From assembly GCA_016779995.1 (NCBI GenBank), contig JADHMO010000001.1, positions 1 through 64,000 on the forward strand: a stretch of DNA of 64,000 nt, written 5' to 3'. The first letter of the stretch is position 1; each line of letters starts with the position of its first letter. Source of the DNA: Flavobacteriales bacterium. Lineage in GTDB: Bacteria > Bacteroidota > Bacteroidia > Flavobacteriales > UBA7312. The notes beneath the pieces are model-generated. The model was given only the letters and a program-made list of their open reading frames with translations, ran no database searches and was not told the DNA's origin. Both the position numbers and the translations under genes were made by a program. Below, in pieces: positions 24,318 through 34,111 of the stretch.

Positions 24318-26891
24318 ATGGATTCTAAATTTTCACCACGACTAAATGATGTTCTTAGCTTTAGCCGAGAAGAAGCTCTTCGACTAGGTCATAATGCTAT
24401 AGGTCCTGAACACTTTTTACTTGGAATTTTGAGAGAAGGTCAAGGTTCTGCTGTGATTATTCTCAAAGCTTTAGATGTAGATTTAACAGCTCTTAGGAAG
24501 GTTGTTGAGAGTTCAATTGTCAACAATGAAAAAAGTGAGTATTCAAATTCAAGTAATTTAGAGTTGAAAAAACAAGCAGCTAGAGCTGTTAAATTAGCAC
24601 ATTTAGAGTTAATGATATTTAAAAGTGTCGAAATTAAAACCATACACTTACTTCTATCTATGCTTAAAGACGAGGATAGTATCGTAACCTTATCTCTAAA
24701 TCAGTTTAATGTGGATTATGAAACGGTAAAAAATGAGTTTGCTTCAATGATAGATATAAATGGAGAAGAATCTGATGATGACACTTCAGACTTTAGTTCT
24801 AGCCCACGTGCCGAATTAGGTGGCTCTGAACCAGATGACGAAGAGCTTTTTTCCAATAAACCAAAACAATCAAGAGGAAATACTAAGTCCTCTACACCTG
24901 TTTTAGATAATTTTGGTAGAGACTTAACAAAAATGGCATCCGATGATAAACTCGATCCCATTGTTGGTAGAGAAAAGGAAATTGAACGAGTTTCTCAAAT
25001 TTTAAGTCGTAGAAAAAAGAATAATCCTATTCTTATTGGAGAGCCTGGTGTCGGTAAGTCGGCAATTGCTGAAGGTTTAGCTCTTAGAATAGTACAACGC
25101 AAAGTGTCTCGTGTTCTGTTTAACAAAAGAATAATTTCTTTGGATTTGGCTGCATTAGTAGCTGGTACTAAATATAGAGGTCAATTTGAGGAACGTATGA
25201 AAGCTATTCTAAACGAATTAGAAACAAATAGCGATATCATACTCTTTATTGATGAAATACATACTATTGTTGGTGCTGGTGGAGCCTCAGGTTCATTGGA
25301 CGCTTCTAATATGTTCAAGCCAGCATTAGCTCGAGGAGAACTGCAATGTATAGGAGCTACTACCTTAGACGAATACAGACAAAACATAGAAAAAGACGGC
25401 GCATTAGAAAGACGTTTTCAAAAAGTTTTAGTTGAACCAACCTCTATTGATGAAACACTCCAAATTCTTCATAACATAAAAGAAAGATATGAAGAGCATC
25501 ATAATGTTTCTTATACTGAAGAAGCCCTCGAATCTTGTGTTGCACTTACTAACCGATATATGAGTGACAGACACCTTCCAGACAAAGCAATCGATGCATT
25601 AGACGAAGCAGGCTCAAGAGTTCATATCAACAACATCAATGTTCCTGAAAACATCTTAAAACTTGAAAAAGAGTTAGATGCTATCAAATCTCAAAAAGGT
25701 AATGTCATCAAAAAACAACGTTTTGAAGAGGCTGCCAAGTTAAGAGATGAAGAAAGAAAAATTGAAAATAATCTTAAACAGGCTAAACTTGTTTGGGAAG
25801 AAGAGTTAAAAAATCAAAGAGAAACGGTTACTGAGGATAATGTTGCAGAAGTCGTAGCTATGATGACAGGAGTTCCTGTACAAAGAATTGCAGAACAAGA
25901 GAGTAAAAAGCTTGTTCAGATGGAAAAGGAGCTTCAAAAACGCGTTATCGGACAAGATGAAGCTATCAGCAAAATAGTCAAAGCTATAAGAAGAAATAGA
26001 GTTGGTTTGAAAGATCCTGAAAAACCAATTGGCTCATTCATATTCTTAGGTCCTACTGGTGTTGGAAAAACCCAGTTAGCTAAAGAGTTATCCAAAATTA
26101 TGTTTGATACCAATGATTCACTTATTAGAATTGATATGAGTGAATATATGGAAAAATTTGCTGTCACTCGTCTAGTGGGTTCACCTCCAGGATATGTTGG
26201 CTACGAAGAAGGCGGTCAGCTTACTGAAAAAGTAAGAAGAAAGCCCTACTCTATTATATTATTAGATGAAGTAGAAAAAGCACATCCTGATGTATTCAAT
26301 TTATTACTTCAAGTATTAGACGATGGTTATATGACTGATAGTTTAGGAAGAAAAATAAACTTCAAGAATACTATTATCATAATGACTTCTAACATAGGTT
26401 CTCGTCAGCTCAAAGATTTTGGTCAAGGTGTTGGATTTTCAACAACTGCTAGAAAAGAATCATATCAATCAGACGCTAAAGGCGTTATTGCTAAAGCGCT
26501 TAAAAAAGCATTTGCCCCTGAGTTCTTAAATCGTATTGATGACGTAGTCATGTTTAATTCATTAAGCAGTGAGCATATTCATGAAATTATTGATATTGAA
26601 CTAAAAATGCTGTTTGAAAGAATTACACAACTTGGATATTCTTTGAGTCTAGATAAAAAGGCTAAAGATTTTATTGCAGATAAAGGTTATGATTCTCAAT
26701 TTGGTGCTAGACCACTAAAAAGAGCAATACAAAAGTATTTAGAAGATGTTATTGCCGAGGAAATTGTTAATGCTAACCTTGCAGAAGGTGATGACATAAA
26801 AATTAGCCTAGATGAAGAAAAAGGTGAGTTAAAGGTTAAAATTAATAAGCCCAAGAAAGAGAAACCTCAAAAACCTAAAGAAGAGGAATAA
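24318..26891 (+). CDS. clpC: ATP-dependent Clp protease ATP-binding subunit ClpC
   Basis: An 857-residue AAA+ unfoldase. Residues 1-145 form the Clp N-terminal repeat domain ([31 protein letters not shown]). An acidic linker (150-190) leads to AAA domain 1 with GEPGVGKS at 241-248. The UVR/M-domain segment [19 protein letters not shown] identifies ClpC rather than ClpA or ClpB. AAA domain 2 has GPTGVGKT near 577 and the C-terminal D2-small domain [16 protein letters not shown]. It feeds substrates to ClpP, which is not in this window. The tail is Lys/Glu/Pro-rich ([14 protein letters not shown]). It is divergent from gyrA and ends in a strong bidirectional terminator. Confidence 0.95.
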   Translation: MDSKFSPRLNDVLSFSREEALRLGHNAIGPEHFLLGILREGQGSAVIILKALDVDLTALRKVVESSIVNNEKSEYSNSSNLELKKQAARAVKLAHLELMIFKSVEIKTIHLLLSMLKDEDSIVTLSLNQFNVDYETVKNEFASMIDINGEESDDDTSDFSSSPRAELGGSEPDDEELFSNKPKQSRGNTKSSTPVLDNFGRDLTKMASDDKLDPIVGREKEIERVSQILSRRKKNNPILIGEPGVGKSAIAEGLALRIVQRKVSRVLFNKRIISLDLAALVAGTKYRGQFEERMKAILNELETNSDIILFIDEIHTIVGAGGASGSLDASNMFKPALARGELQCIGATTLDEYRQNIEKDGALERRFQKVLVEPTSIDETLQILHNIKERYEEHHNVSYTEEALESCVALTNRYMSDRHLPDKAIDALDEAGSRVHINNINVPENILKLEKELDAIKSQKGNVIKKQRFEEAAKLRDEERKIENNLKQAKLVWEEELKNQRETVTEDNVAEVVAMMTGVPVQRIAEQESKKLVQMEKELQKRVIGQDEAISKIVKAIRRNRVGLKDPEKPIGSFIFLGPTGVGKTQLAKELSKIMFDTNDSLIRIDMSEYMEKFAVTRLVGSPPGYVGYEEGGQLTEKVRRKPYSIILLDEVEKAHPDVFNLLLQVLDDGYMTDSLGRKINFKNTIIIMTSNIGSRQLKDFGQGVGFSTTARKESYQSDAKGVIAKALKKAFAPEFLNRIDDVVMFNSLSSEHIHEIIDIELKMLFERITQLGYSLSLDKKAKDFIADKGYDSQFGARPLKRAIQKYLEDVIAEEIVNANLAEGDDIKISLDEEKGELKVKINKPKKEKPQKPKEEE

Positions 26892-26900
26892 ACCTAAACT

Positions 26901-26928
26901 AAAAAAAGCTCCTTTTGGAGCTTTTTTT
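26901..26928. terminator. Bidirectional intrinsic terminator between clpC and fabI
   Basis: AAAAAAAGCTCC (26901-26912) pairs with GGAGCTTTTTTT (26917-26928) around TTTT, symmetric and flanked by A- and T-runs, so it can serve both convergent genes. Confidence 0.9.
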
Positions 26929-26947
26929 ATGTGTAATTATTTAAACT

Positions 26948-27760
26948 TTACTTTAGAAAATTCTCTAGTACCTCTTCGCTAACACCTGTATTTGAAAACC
27001 CTCCGTCATGGAACAAGTTCTGCATAGTTACAGACTGTGTTAAATCAGAAAATAAAGAAACACAGTATTTAGCACAATCGTCTGCAGAAGCATTTCCAAG
27101 TGGTGATATTTGCTCTGCATATTTGAAGAAACCATCAAAGCCTTTTACCCCACTTCCAGCAGTAGTAATAGTAGGTGATTGAGAAATCGTATTTACTCTT
27201 ACTTTATTTCTTTTACCAAAATGATAACCAAAACTTCTTGCAATACTTTCTAGAAAAGATTTATTGTCAGCCATATCGTTATAATCTGGAAAAGTACGTT
27301 GTGCTGCAATGTAAGAAAGAGCTAAAATAGAGCCATAATCGTTCATAGCTTCTAATTTCCATGCCGATTGCATGACTTTATGAAAAGACATAGCAGAAAC
27401 ATCTAAGCCTTTAACAGTGAAATCATAATTTTGGTCAGTATAGTGCCTTCCTTTTCTTACATTAACAGACATACCTATTGAATGTAATATAAAGTCAATC
27501 TTACCACCTAATATTTCCATTGATTTAGTAATAAGGTTGTCAATATCCTCTACAGATGTTGCATCTGCAGGAATGATGGTAGAATTTGTTTTTTCTGCTA
27601 ATTCGTTAATTGTACCCATTCGCATTGCAATAGGGGCGTTTGTTAATACAAATTCGGCACCTTGTTCTTTACAATGTTCTGCTACTTTCCAAGCTATAGA
27701 TTTGCTATCTAAAGCACCAAAAATTATACCTCTTTTTCCTTTTAATAAATTATTTGACAT
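26948..27760 (-). CDS. fabI: Enoyl-[acyl-carrier-protein] reductase (NADH), FabI type
   Basis: A 270-residue short-chain dehydrogenase. The N-terminal cofactor loop GKRGIIFGALDSKSIAWKVA is the FabI form of the glycine-rich motif. HSIGMS near 93-98 is the conserved block, and the active site has Tyr150, Tyr160 and Lys167 (Y-X6-K), as in E. coli FabI. The C-terminus contains QNLFHDGGFSNTG, where most FabI proteins read YVDGG. The enzyme catalyses the last reduction in each cycle of type II fatty acid synthesis. It is transcribed alone from a TAnnTTTG promoter element, convergent with clpC. Confidence 0.95.
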   Translation of the reverse strand: MSNNLLKGKRGIIFGALDSKSIAWKVAEHCKEQGAEFVLTNAPIAMRMGTINELAEKTNSTIIPADATSVEDIDNLITKSMEILGGKIDFILHSIGMSVNVRKGRHYTDQNYDFTVKGLDVSAMSFHKVMQSAWKLEAMNDYGSILALSYIAAQRTFPDYNDMADNKSFLESIARSFGYHFGKRNKVRVNTISQSPTITTAGSGVKGFDGFFKYAEQISPLGNASADDCAKYCVSLFSDLTQSVTMQNLFHDGGFSNTGVSEEVLENFLK

Positions 27761-27783
27761 TTTATAAATTGGTTTGTTGGTTA

Positions 27784-27791
27784 CAAATATA
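27784..27791 (-). promoter_or_regulatory. -7 promoter element for fabI
   Basis: TATATTTG on the minus strand matches TAnnTTTG, 23 bases before the ATG at 27760. Confidence 0.55.
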
Positions 27792-27800
27792 AACGAATTA

Positions 27801-29459
27801 TCAAGTATTTAATAAATCTCGTGCGTTACTCAATGAAGAATCCGTAATCGTTTTACCACTAAGCATTTTTGCTAATTCAACGATTCGCTCTTCTGGTAAT
27901 AATTCTTTAATATTAGTTTGTGCTTTTTCTGATGTTTCCAATTTAGATACTAGTAACTGAACGCTACCTTTAGCGGCAACTTGTGGAAGATGCGTTATGC
28001 TAATAACTTGCATAGATTTAGACATTTGACTCATAAGATCTGCCATTTTATGAGCTATTTCTCCAGAAACACCAGAGTCAATTTCATCAAAAATTACACT
28101 GGGTAAACTCGTTTTTTGAGCAAGAATATATTTAAAACATAACATCAATCTAGATAGCTCTCCTCCAGAAGCAATACTAGAGATTTGCTTAGGCTCTATA
28201 CCCTTGTTTGATGTAAAACAAAATGTAAAATCTTCATATCCCTTAGCATTAAGTTTATCATAAGAGTTAGTTGAAATTTTTACTCTAGCATTCGGCATAC
28301 CTAAATTGGTAAGTAAGCCTTGTAATTCCTTTTGAATATTTGGTAAAATTGATAATCTATTTTTACTCAATAATTGAGCAGTTTTAGATACCATTTTAAA
28401 AGTCTTGTCGCATTCATTTCTTAGGGACTCTATGGTCTTGTCCATAGAATGAAACTGCTCTAAATCTTTTGATAGATTGGAGTGGATTTCTAATAAATCT
28501 TCAATAGTATTTGCATTATGTTTTTGAAGCAACTTGTTGATTATGCTAAATCGTTCTTGAAGAAATAACAATTGTTTTGCATCAAAGTCAATATTGTAAT
28601 TAGAAGCTAAATGTTCAAGGTCAGAAACACAATCTTTAAACTCAATCCAAATACTATTAAACCTTGAATTCAAAATATCAATCTTTGAGTCGTTTTTTCG
28701 AATACTGTCTAGAGTAACTACTATGTTTGACAACAAGGAGCTAACTGAAAATTCATTGTTCTCTGAAATCATCATAATTTGATTCAGTTTTTGTTGAATT
28801 TCTTCAAAATTTTCAAGTTTATTAACTTCTTCTTCTATTGAGTTATCCTCAAGACTTAATTTAGCTTCTTCTAGTTCATCGAATAAAAACTGTTTATAAT
28901 CTAACTCTCTTGAAAAATGATTTTCATTTTCAATCATTTCATCTAGCTCTTTTTGTTTAGAAAGAAAAGACTGGTACTCAGTTTTAAACTGTGACAGTAT
29001 ATCTTGATGATTACAATAAGCATCAACCAATTTTAGTTGATAATCTTGAGAATTTAATAGAAGTGTTTGATGTTGAGAATGAATATCTATTAGAAAAGAA
29101 CCCAGTTCTTTTAATAGATTGAGACTTACAGGGGTATCATTCACAAAAGCTCTACTTCTACCCGTAGGCGTTATTTCCCTTCTTATTAGAGTTGGATTTG
29201 TGAAGTCTAAGTCATTGTTCTCAAAAAAGGACTCTAAATTATAGTTTGCAATATTAAATTCACCTTCAACTATACATTTCTTGTCAATATCGGCAATGGC
29301 TTTAAAATCAGCCCTTTCACCTAATATGAGACATAGTGCGGAAATTAAAATAGACTTACCTGCACCTGTTTCACCAGTAATTGCCGTAAAACCTTTTTTT
29401 AAATCGATGGATAATTCATCAATAAGCGCATAGTTATTAATGGATAAACGATTTAGCAT
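27801..29459 (-). CDS. recN: DNA repair protein RecN
   Basis: A 552-residue SMC-like ATPase. The N-terminal Walker A ITGETGAGKSILI (about 28-40) and the C-terminal signature LMLCFKYIL with ASGGELSR and Walker B VIFDEIDSGVSGEIA are separated by a long coiled coil (about 155-370). It helps hold and repair DNA double-strand breaks. It is the last gene of the bamD-rpoZ-coaBC-DUF4835 operon, three bases after DUF4835. No SOS box is visible in front of it, so regulation seems to follow the operon. Confidence 0.95.
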   Translation of the reverse strand: MLNRLSINNYALIDELSIDLKKGFTAITGETGAGKSILISALCLILGERADFKAIADIDKKCIVEGEFNIANYNLESFFENNDLDFTNPTLIRREITPTGRSRAFVNDTPVSLNLLKELGSFLIDIHSQHQTLLLNSQDYQLKLVDAYCNHQDILSQFKTEYQSFLSKQKELDEMIENENHFSRELDYKQFLFDELEEAKLSLEDNSIEEEVNKLENFEEIQQKLNQIMMISENNEFSVSSLLSNIVVTLDSIRKNDSKIDILNSRFNSIWIEFKDCVSDLEHLASNYNIDFDAKQLLFLQERFSIINKLLQKHNANTIEDLLEIHSNLSKDLEQFHSMDKTIESLRNECDKTFKMVSKTAQLLSKNRLSILPNIQKELQGLLTNLGMPNARVKISTNSYDKLNAKGYEDFTFCFTSNKGIEPKQISSIASGGELSRLMLCFKYILAQKTSLPSVIFDEIDSGVSGEIAHKMADLMSQMSKSMQVISITHLPQVAAKGSVQLLVSKLETSEKAQTNIKELLPEERIVELAKMLSGKTITDSSLSNARDLLNT

Positions 29460-29462
29460 GAT

Positions 29463-30407
29463 TTATTTTGAATTAGGCATAGTATTAATTGGCTCATTAT
29501 TTGAGTTTTGCTCTTTTATCTTATTGTATTTATTGATGTTAGCAGGGTCAATCTGAGTTAGAAGTTTGTAAACCCTATTCTTTTCATCTTGAAAAGCGTT
29601 AGAATAAATACTAGCTATTTCATCTGCTTTGGCGTTAAAAAATAACTGTAAAATAAATGCCGTAGGATTAAGCTGTTTTACCTTTCTCATATTTTCAATA
29701 CTTTCAGTTACAAAGCCTCTACCCTTTTCATTATCTTCATGCATTAAATCTAGACCGCTTCTATGATAACTGTACAAAACTGATTGAAATGTACTGTATT
29801 TAGCATCAAGTAGTTCTTCTGCTAACCAATATCTATTCATATTACTTTCAAATGCTTTCCATCCATTTTCAGGTGCAGACTGAGCATTTTCCACAATCTT
29901 TTTAGCTTTTTGAAAATACATATTGCCACCATTGTAGCTGAAAGTAGAATAATCTAATCCTATGATTATGTATGTATAAAAGGATAAAATAGCCGATAAG
30001 TTTGAAGTGTGCGTGTTTTCATTAAAATCAAGCGGTTGAGTATCTATGAAATCAAACTCTATTTCTTTATCGAGGTAATTTAAAAGTGGTGAATAATAAG
30101 AACTATTAAAAACAGGCCGAGAAAATTGCACTTGTAAAGTTCCAGCGTACCTATCAGTTGACACTTTTTCAAGAATATTAAAAGAAAGATTGAATTCAAT
30201 TCGTTCCTCATCTTTAAATATCTCATTGGTCCACTTTCTATTATTTATGAATTCTCTAGCAGATTTTTGAAGTGTTTGAAGCTTCTGTCTATCACTCATT
30301 GGAAGATCGTTCTTTGGCATAACTCTAATGTTACATAATACTTCTTGAGAGTATGACATACAAAAAGAAGTCAGTAAAATCACTAGTGTAAATAAGAGTC
30401 TAATCAT
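29463..30407 (-). CDS. DUF4835 protein, candidate type IX secretion component PorD
   Basis: A 314-residue exported protein (signal peptide LLFTLVILLTSFCMSYS). It begins with the family mark QEVLCNIRVMPKNDLP and contains YIIIGLDYSTFSYNGGNMYFQKAK (split landmark near 145-165), GWKAFESNMNRYWLAEELL and QLFFNAKADEIASIYS. This is the Bacteroidota DUF4835 family, which I recall being annotated as PorD of the type IX secretion system; that link is from memory and not visible in the sequence. It overlaps coaBC by eight bases and is followed three bases later by recN. Confidence 0.8.
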   Translation of the reverse strand: MIRLLFTLVILLTSFCMSYSQEVLCNIRVMPKNDLPMSDRQKLQTLQKSAREFINNRKWTNEIFKDEERIEFNLSFNILEKVSTDRYAGTLQVQFSRPVFNSSYYSPLLNYLDKEIEFDFIDTQPLDFNENTHTSNLSAILSFYTYIIIGLDYSTFSYNGGNMYFQKAKKIVENAQSAPENGWKAFESNMNRYWLAEELLDAKYSTFQSVLYSYHRSGLDLMHEDNEKGRGFVTESIENMRKVKQLNPTAFILQLFFNAKADEIASIYSNAFQDEKNRVYKLLTQIDPANINKYNKIKEQNSNNEPINTMPNSK

Positions 30408-31611
30408 TGTAATTTTCTACGATATGGTTAATAATATCATCAGCCACTTCTTGCTTTGATTTTAACTCAAATTTATACAATTTATTGCTGTTATCAATGA
30501 TGGTTATCTTATTTGTATCGTGTTTAAAACCAGCCCCTTTATCATTCATTGAATTCAAAACAATAAAATCTAAGTTTTTATCAGAGAGTTTCTTTTTGGC
30601 ATTTTCTATTTCATCATTAGTTTCTAATGCAAAACCAATAAGCACTTGTTTATTAGATTTGACTTCACCTAAGCTTTTAAGAATATCTTGTGTTTTAACA
30701 AATTCAATGTTTAGACTTTCTGTATGCTTTTTCATTTTGGTAGTAGAAACAACTTTGGGTGTATAATCCGATACTGCTGCACTCATTATAGCTATGTCTG
30801 TCAACTTAAAATGGTCAAAACAAGCATCATACATCTCTTTTGCGCTGACTACATTAACTAGCTTAATACTATTATTTATAAGTTGTTGGTTTGTTGGTCC
30901 AGTTACTAAAGTAACATTAGCTCCAGCATTTGCCGCAGCCTCAGCAATTGAGAATCCCATTTTACCTGAAGATTGATTGCCTATAAAACGTACTGGATCG
31001 ATAGCTTCAAAAGTAGGCCCTGCTGTGATAAGAATGTTTTTGTTTTTAAGAGGAAGTTGTACAGATAAATTTTCTTCTATGGCCAAAACAATATCTTCAG
31101 GTTCTGCCATTCTTCCCTTGCCACTCAAACCACTAGCCAATTCGCCATCTCCTGGAGGGATATAGACATTACCATAAGAAGTGAGCTTATCAATATTGTC
31201 TTGCGTACTTTGATGCTTAAACATATCTAAGTCCATTGCTGGAGCAAAAAACACTGGGCATTGAGCAGATAGATAGGTAGTAAGCAATAAATTGTCACAC
31301 TCACCATTTGCCATCTTAGAAAGTGTTTTAGCCGTTGCAGGTGCAATAACAAATAAATCGGCCCAAAGACCGATTTCTACGTGGTTGTTCCAGACGTCCT
31401 TATCTTCCTCTTTAACTAGACCACTAAGAACTGGATTTTTAGATAAAGTCGATAAGGTCAGAGGAGTAATAAATTGTTGGGATTCAGGAGTTTGTATTAC
31501 CCTAACATTGGCACCTTGTTTTACAAACTCTCTTACTAAAAATGCAGATTTGTATGCTGCAATACTTGCAGTCACACCAACAATTACATTTTTCCCCTTA
31601 AAGAAAGACAT
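30400..31611 (-). CDS. coaBC: Bifunctional phosphopantothenoylcysteine decarboxylase/phosphopantothenate-cysteine ligase
   Basis: A 403-residue fusion. The CoaC half (1-180) is a flavoprotein with GVTASIAAYKS, active-site His in NNHVEIGLW, APATAKTLSKMANG and FFAPAMDLDMF. The CoaB half (about 187-403) starts NILITAGPTFEAIDPVRFIGN and includes SSGKMGFSIAEAA and AAVSDYTPK. Together they turn 4'-phosphopantothenate into 4'-phosphopantetheine for coenzyme A synthesis. The start overlaps the rpoZ stop by one base and the end overlaps DUF4835 by eight, so translation is tightly coupled. Confidence 0.96.
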   Translation of the reverse strand: MSFFKGKNVIVGVTASIAAYKSAFLVREFVKQGANVRVIQTPESQQFITPLTLSTLSKNPVLSGLVKEEDKDVWNNHVEIGLWADLFVIAPATAKTLSKMANGECDNLLLTTYLSAQCPVFFAPAMDLDMFKHQSTQDNIDKLTSYGNVYIPPGDGELASGLSGKGRMAEPEDIVLAIEENLSVQLPLKNKNILITAGPTFEAIDPVRFIGNQSSGKMGFSIAEAAANAGANVTLVTGPTNQQLINNSIKLVNVVSAKEMYDACFDHFKLTDIAIMSAAVSDYTPKVVSTTKMKKHTESLNIEFVKTQDILKSLGEVKSNKQVLIGFALETNDEIENAKKKLSDKNLDFIVLNSMNDKGAGFKHDTNKITIIDNSNKLYKFELKSKQEVADDIINHIVENYND

Positions 31612-31952
31612 TAGATGCTGTCCTCTTCGTTATCTAACTTAGCGTTTCTGTGGTAAATGTTTTCTTCTAAAAATTCTTGTACGGCAATAAGTGTTCCTTT
31701 TGGAAGTCTTTCATAAAACTTAGAAACTTCTATTTGCTCACTGTTTTCAAAAATTTCTTCTATAGATTCACTAGGAGTAGCGAATTCTGCTAGTTTAGAA
31801 AGCAATTCTTCTTTGATGTCTTTATTTATTTGAACAGCACGTTTAGACATTATTGCTACGGCTTCGTACATATTTCCAGTACGCTGAGCCATATCTTTAA
31901 TGTTTCTTGTTTCTGTAGTATTTGCTGCTTTTGATTTTTTAAAATCTGTCAT
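31611..31952 (-). CDS. rpoZ: RNA polymerase omega subunit (Rpb6/RpoZ family)
   Basis: A 113-residue protein with the omega core RTGNMYEAVAIMSKRAVQINKDIKEELLSKL (landmark residues about 25-55), matching the conserved helix that embraces the beta-prime C-terminus. The N- and C-terminal extensions (TTETRNIKDMAQ; IFENSEQIEVSKFYERLPKGT...) are of the Bacteroidota kind. Lying between bamD and coaBC is the usual place of this gene in the phylum, and it overlaps both (four bases and one base). Confidence 0.85.
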   Translation of the reverse strand: MTDFKKSKAANTTETRNIKDMAQRTGNMYEAVAIMSKRAVQINKDIKEELLSKLAEFATPSESIEEIFENSEQIEVSKFYERLPKGTLIAVQEFLEENIYHRNAKLDNEEDSI

Positions 31953-32740
31953 TGTTGAAACTTTTCTAGTTGTTTAATTGATTTTTCATAAATGTTATTT
32001 GCCTCTTTTAACCTATTATCTTCTGGAAAATTTTTGACAAAATATCGATAAGATGCTATTGTATTGTTTAAACGTTCTATTTTCTTACTAGAAACACTAT
32101 TTGTAGCCAATTTGTAATTAGCATCTAATATTAAAAATTGTATTTCGGATTGATTATCAATAGTTGGATAGTCAGTTATAACGTTATTTAAGGCAGTAAT
32201 TGCAGCATTATAATCTTCGATATCATAATATAACTTCGCAATACCGTAAACTTTCTTATGAACTTTCAAAGTTAAATCATCTATGAGAGAATTACATTTT
32301 TCAACTTTCTCACTTTCAGGATATTTATCTATGAATGTTTGTAACTCTTGAATCGCTTTCAGGGTATTCGTTTTATCTAGAGAATATTTAGGAGATTCTA
32401 AATAGTAACAATAAGCTGCCATATAAGCCAACTCTTCGTTGTGTTTGCTGAATGGATAAGTTAGAGTAAATAGTTTGAATTTATAACTAGCTAACATATT
32501 AGCACCTAACCCATAATGAGTGTATGCAAGTAAATAATCTACTTCTTCTGCTTTCTTGGTTCCTTTAAACAAGGTGTGCAATTCATCAAGAAGTGGTAAG
32601 GCCTTAAAGTATTCGTTCTCTTCATAATACTTTTTAGCCATTATATACTTTAACTCGATATCGTTACTCTTTACTATCTTCTGATAGCCATTACAAGAGA
32701 ACAAGACTGCTAATAAAACGATATATAAGAAATTTTTCAT
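31949..32740 (-). CDS. bamD: Outer-membrane assembly lipoprotein BamD
   Basis: A 263-residue lipoprotein (signal peptide VLLAVLFSC, lipidated Cys16) made of TPR-like helices: KYYEENEYFKALPLLDELH, YLLAYTHYGLGANMLASYKFK and YPESEKVEKCNSLIDDL. The Tyr-X-Ala-Phe-like hook motifs of BamD/YfiO are present in the form SYKFKLFTLTYPFS. It partners BamA in beta-barrel insertion. It is the first gene of a five-gene operon (bamD-rpoZ-coaBC-DUF4835-recN) with a good promoter element 17 bases upstream. Confidence 0.92.
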   Translation of the reverse strand: MKNFLYIVLLAVLFSCNGYQKIVKSNDIELKYIMAKKYYEENEYFKALPLLDELHTLFKGTKKAEEVDYLLAYTHYGLGANMLASYKFKLFTLTYPFSKHNEELAYMAAYCYYLESPKYSLDKTNTLKAIQELQTFIDKYPESEKVEKCNSLIDDLTLKVHKKVYGIAKLYYDIEDYNAAITALNNVITDYPTIDNQSEIQFLILDANYKLATNSVSSKKIERLNNTIASYRYFVKNFPEDNRLKEANNIYEKSIKQLEKFQQ

Positions 32741-32757
32741 CTAAAATAATCAGTTGC

Positions 32758-32765
32758 AAAGATAG
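32758..32765 (-). promoter_or_regulatory. -7 promoter element for the bamD operon
   Basis: TATCTTTG on the minus strand matches TAnnTTTG, 17 bases upstream of the bamD ATG. Confidence 0.55.
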
Positions 32766-32869
32766 TAATTGGAACGACTTTTGAAATATTTTATTTTACA
32801 TAGTTTAAAATGTATTTTGTAAGATAAATACTATTGATTATTTTAGCCAACTTAAACGGACAAGTTAGT

Positions 32870-34111
32870 ATGGATCTTTTTGATAAGATAAAAAACAATA
32901 GAGGACCCTTAGGAAAACATGCCAAAGATGCACATGGCTATTTTACATTTCCTAAACTAGAAGGCGAAATTTCTAACAAAATGTTTTTCAGGGGAAAAGA
33001 AGTTTTAGTTTGGAGTATTAATAACTATATAGGACTTTCAAACCACGAAGAAGTTAGACGTGTTGATGAACAAGCTTCTAAAGATTGGGGTTTAGGTTAC
33101 CCTATGGGTTCTAGAATGATGTCTGGTAACACCAACTACCATGAGCAACTAGAAAATGAACTTTCTTCTTTTATGAAAAAAGAAGATACTATACTACTTA
33201 ACTTTGGATACCAGGGAATAATGTCATCAATTGATGCATTAGTAGATAGAAAAGATGTTATTGTTTATGATAGTGAATGTCACGCTTGTATAATTGACGG
33301 CGTTAGATTACATCAAGGAAAACGCTTTGTTTTTCCTCATAACAATATTGAAAATTTTGAAAAGCAATTACAAAGAGCTCAAAAGATTACTGATGAAACA
33401 GATGGTGGAATACTAGTTATTACTGAAGGTGTTTTTGGAATGTCTGGCGACTTAGGTAAACTTAAAGAGATAACAGCTTTAAAAGCAAAATATAATTTCC
33501 GTCTGTTAGTTGATGATGCACATGGTTTTGGAACTATGGGAAAAACTGGATATGGCGCAGGCGAGCACTTAGGTTGCCACGATGAAATTGATGTTTACTT
33601 TGGTACATTTGCTAAATCTATGGCAAGTATTGGTGCCTTCATTTCCTCTACCGAAGATGTTATAGAATACTTGAGATACAATATGCGTTCTCAAATTTTC
33701 GCTAAATCTTTACCTATGCCAATTACAATTGGTGCTATCAAGCGTTTAGAACTTCTTCAATCTAAACCAGAGCTAAAAGCTAATCTTTGGAATATAGCAA
33801 ATAGCTTACAGTCTGGACTTAGAAAAGCTGGTTTTAATCTAGGCAATACTGAATCTGCCGTTACGCCTGTTTATTTGTCTGGTGGTGTTGGTGAAGCAAC
33901 TAACTTAACCTTAGATTTAAGGGAAAATTTCGGCATATTCTGTTCTATTGTAACCTATCCTGTTGTTCCTAAGGGAGTAATTCTTTTAAGACTGATTCCT
34001 ACTGCTGTTCATACAATAGAAGATGTAAACTATACAATAGAGTCCTTTAGTGCTATTAAAGATAAGTTAGAAAAAGGAGAATATGTTTCTGAGAAGTTAG
34101 CTAGTTTCTAG
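32870..34111 (+). CDS. Alpha-oxoamine synthase family PLP enzyme (serine palmitoyltransferase/cysteate acyltransferase/KBL-like)
   Basis: A 413-residue PLP enzyme of the alpha-oxoamine synthase family, which condenses an amino acid with an acyl-CoA. Visible marks are SINNYIGLSNH (about 49-59), GSRMMSGNTNYHEQLE, ECHAC with stacking His138, VDDAHGFG (214-221) and TFAKSMASIG with Schiff-base Lys249. Members in this phylum make sphingolipid (serine palmitoyltransferase), sulfonolipid (cysteate acyltransferase) or 2-amino-3-ketobutyrate; the sequence alone does not tell which. The ATG at 32870 gives the usual family N-terminus MDLFDKI; a TTG at 32834 is in frame but less likely. It ends in a CTAG shared with the convergent dapA stop. 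Confidence 0.85.
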   Translation: MDLFDKIKNNRGPLGKHAKDAHGYFTFPKLEGEISNKMFFRGKEVLVWSINNYIGLSNHEEVRRVDEQASKDWGLGYPMGSRMMSGNTNYHEQLENELSSFMKKEDTILLNFGYQGIMSSIDALVDRKDVIVYDSECHACIIDGVRLHQGKRFVFPHNNIENFEKQLQRAQKITDETDGGILVITEGVFGMSGDLGKLKEITALKAKYNFRLLVDDAHGFGTMGKTGYGAGEHLGCHDEIDVYFGTFAKSMASIGAFISSTEDVIEYLRYNMRSQIFAKSLPMPITIGAIKRLELLQSKPELKANLWNIANSLQSGLRKAGFNLGNTESAVTPVYLSGGVGEATNLTLDLRENFGIFCSIVTYPVVPKGVILLRLIPTAVHTIEDVNYTIESFSAIKDKLEKGEYVSEKLASF

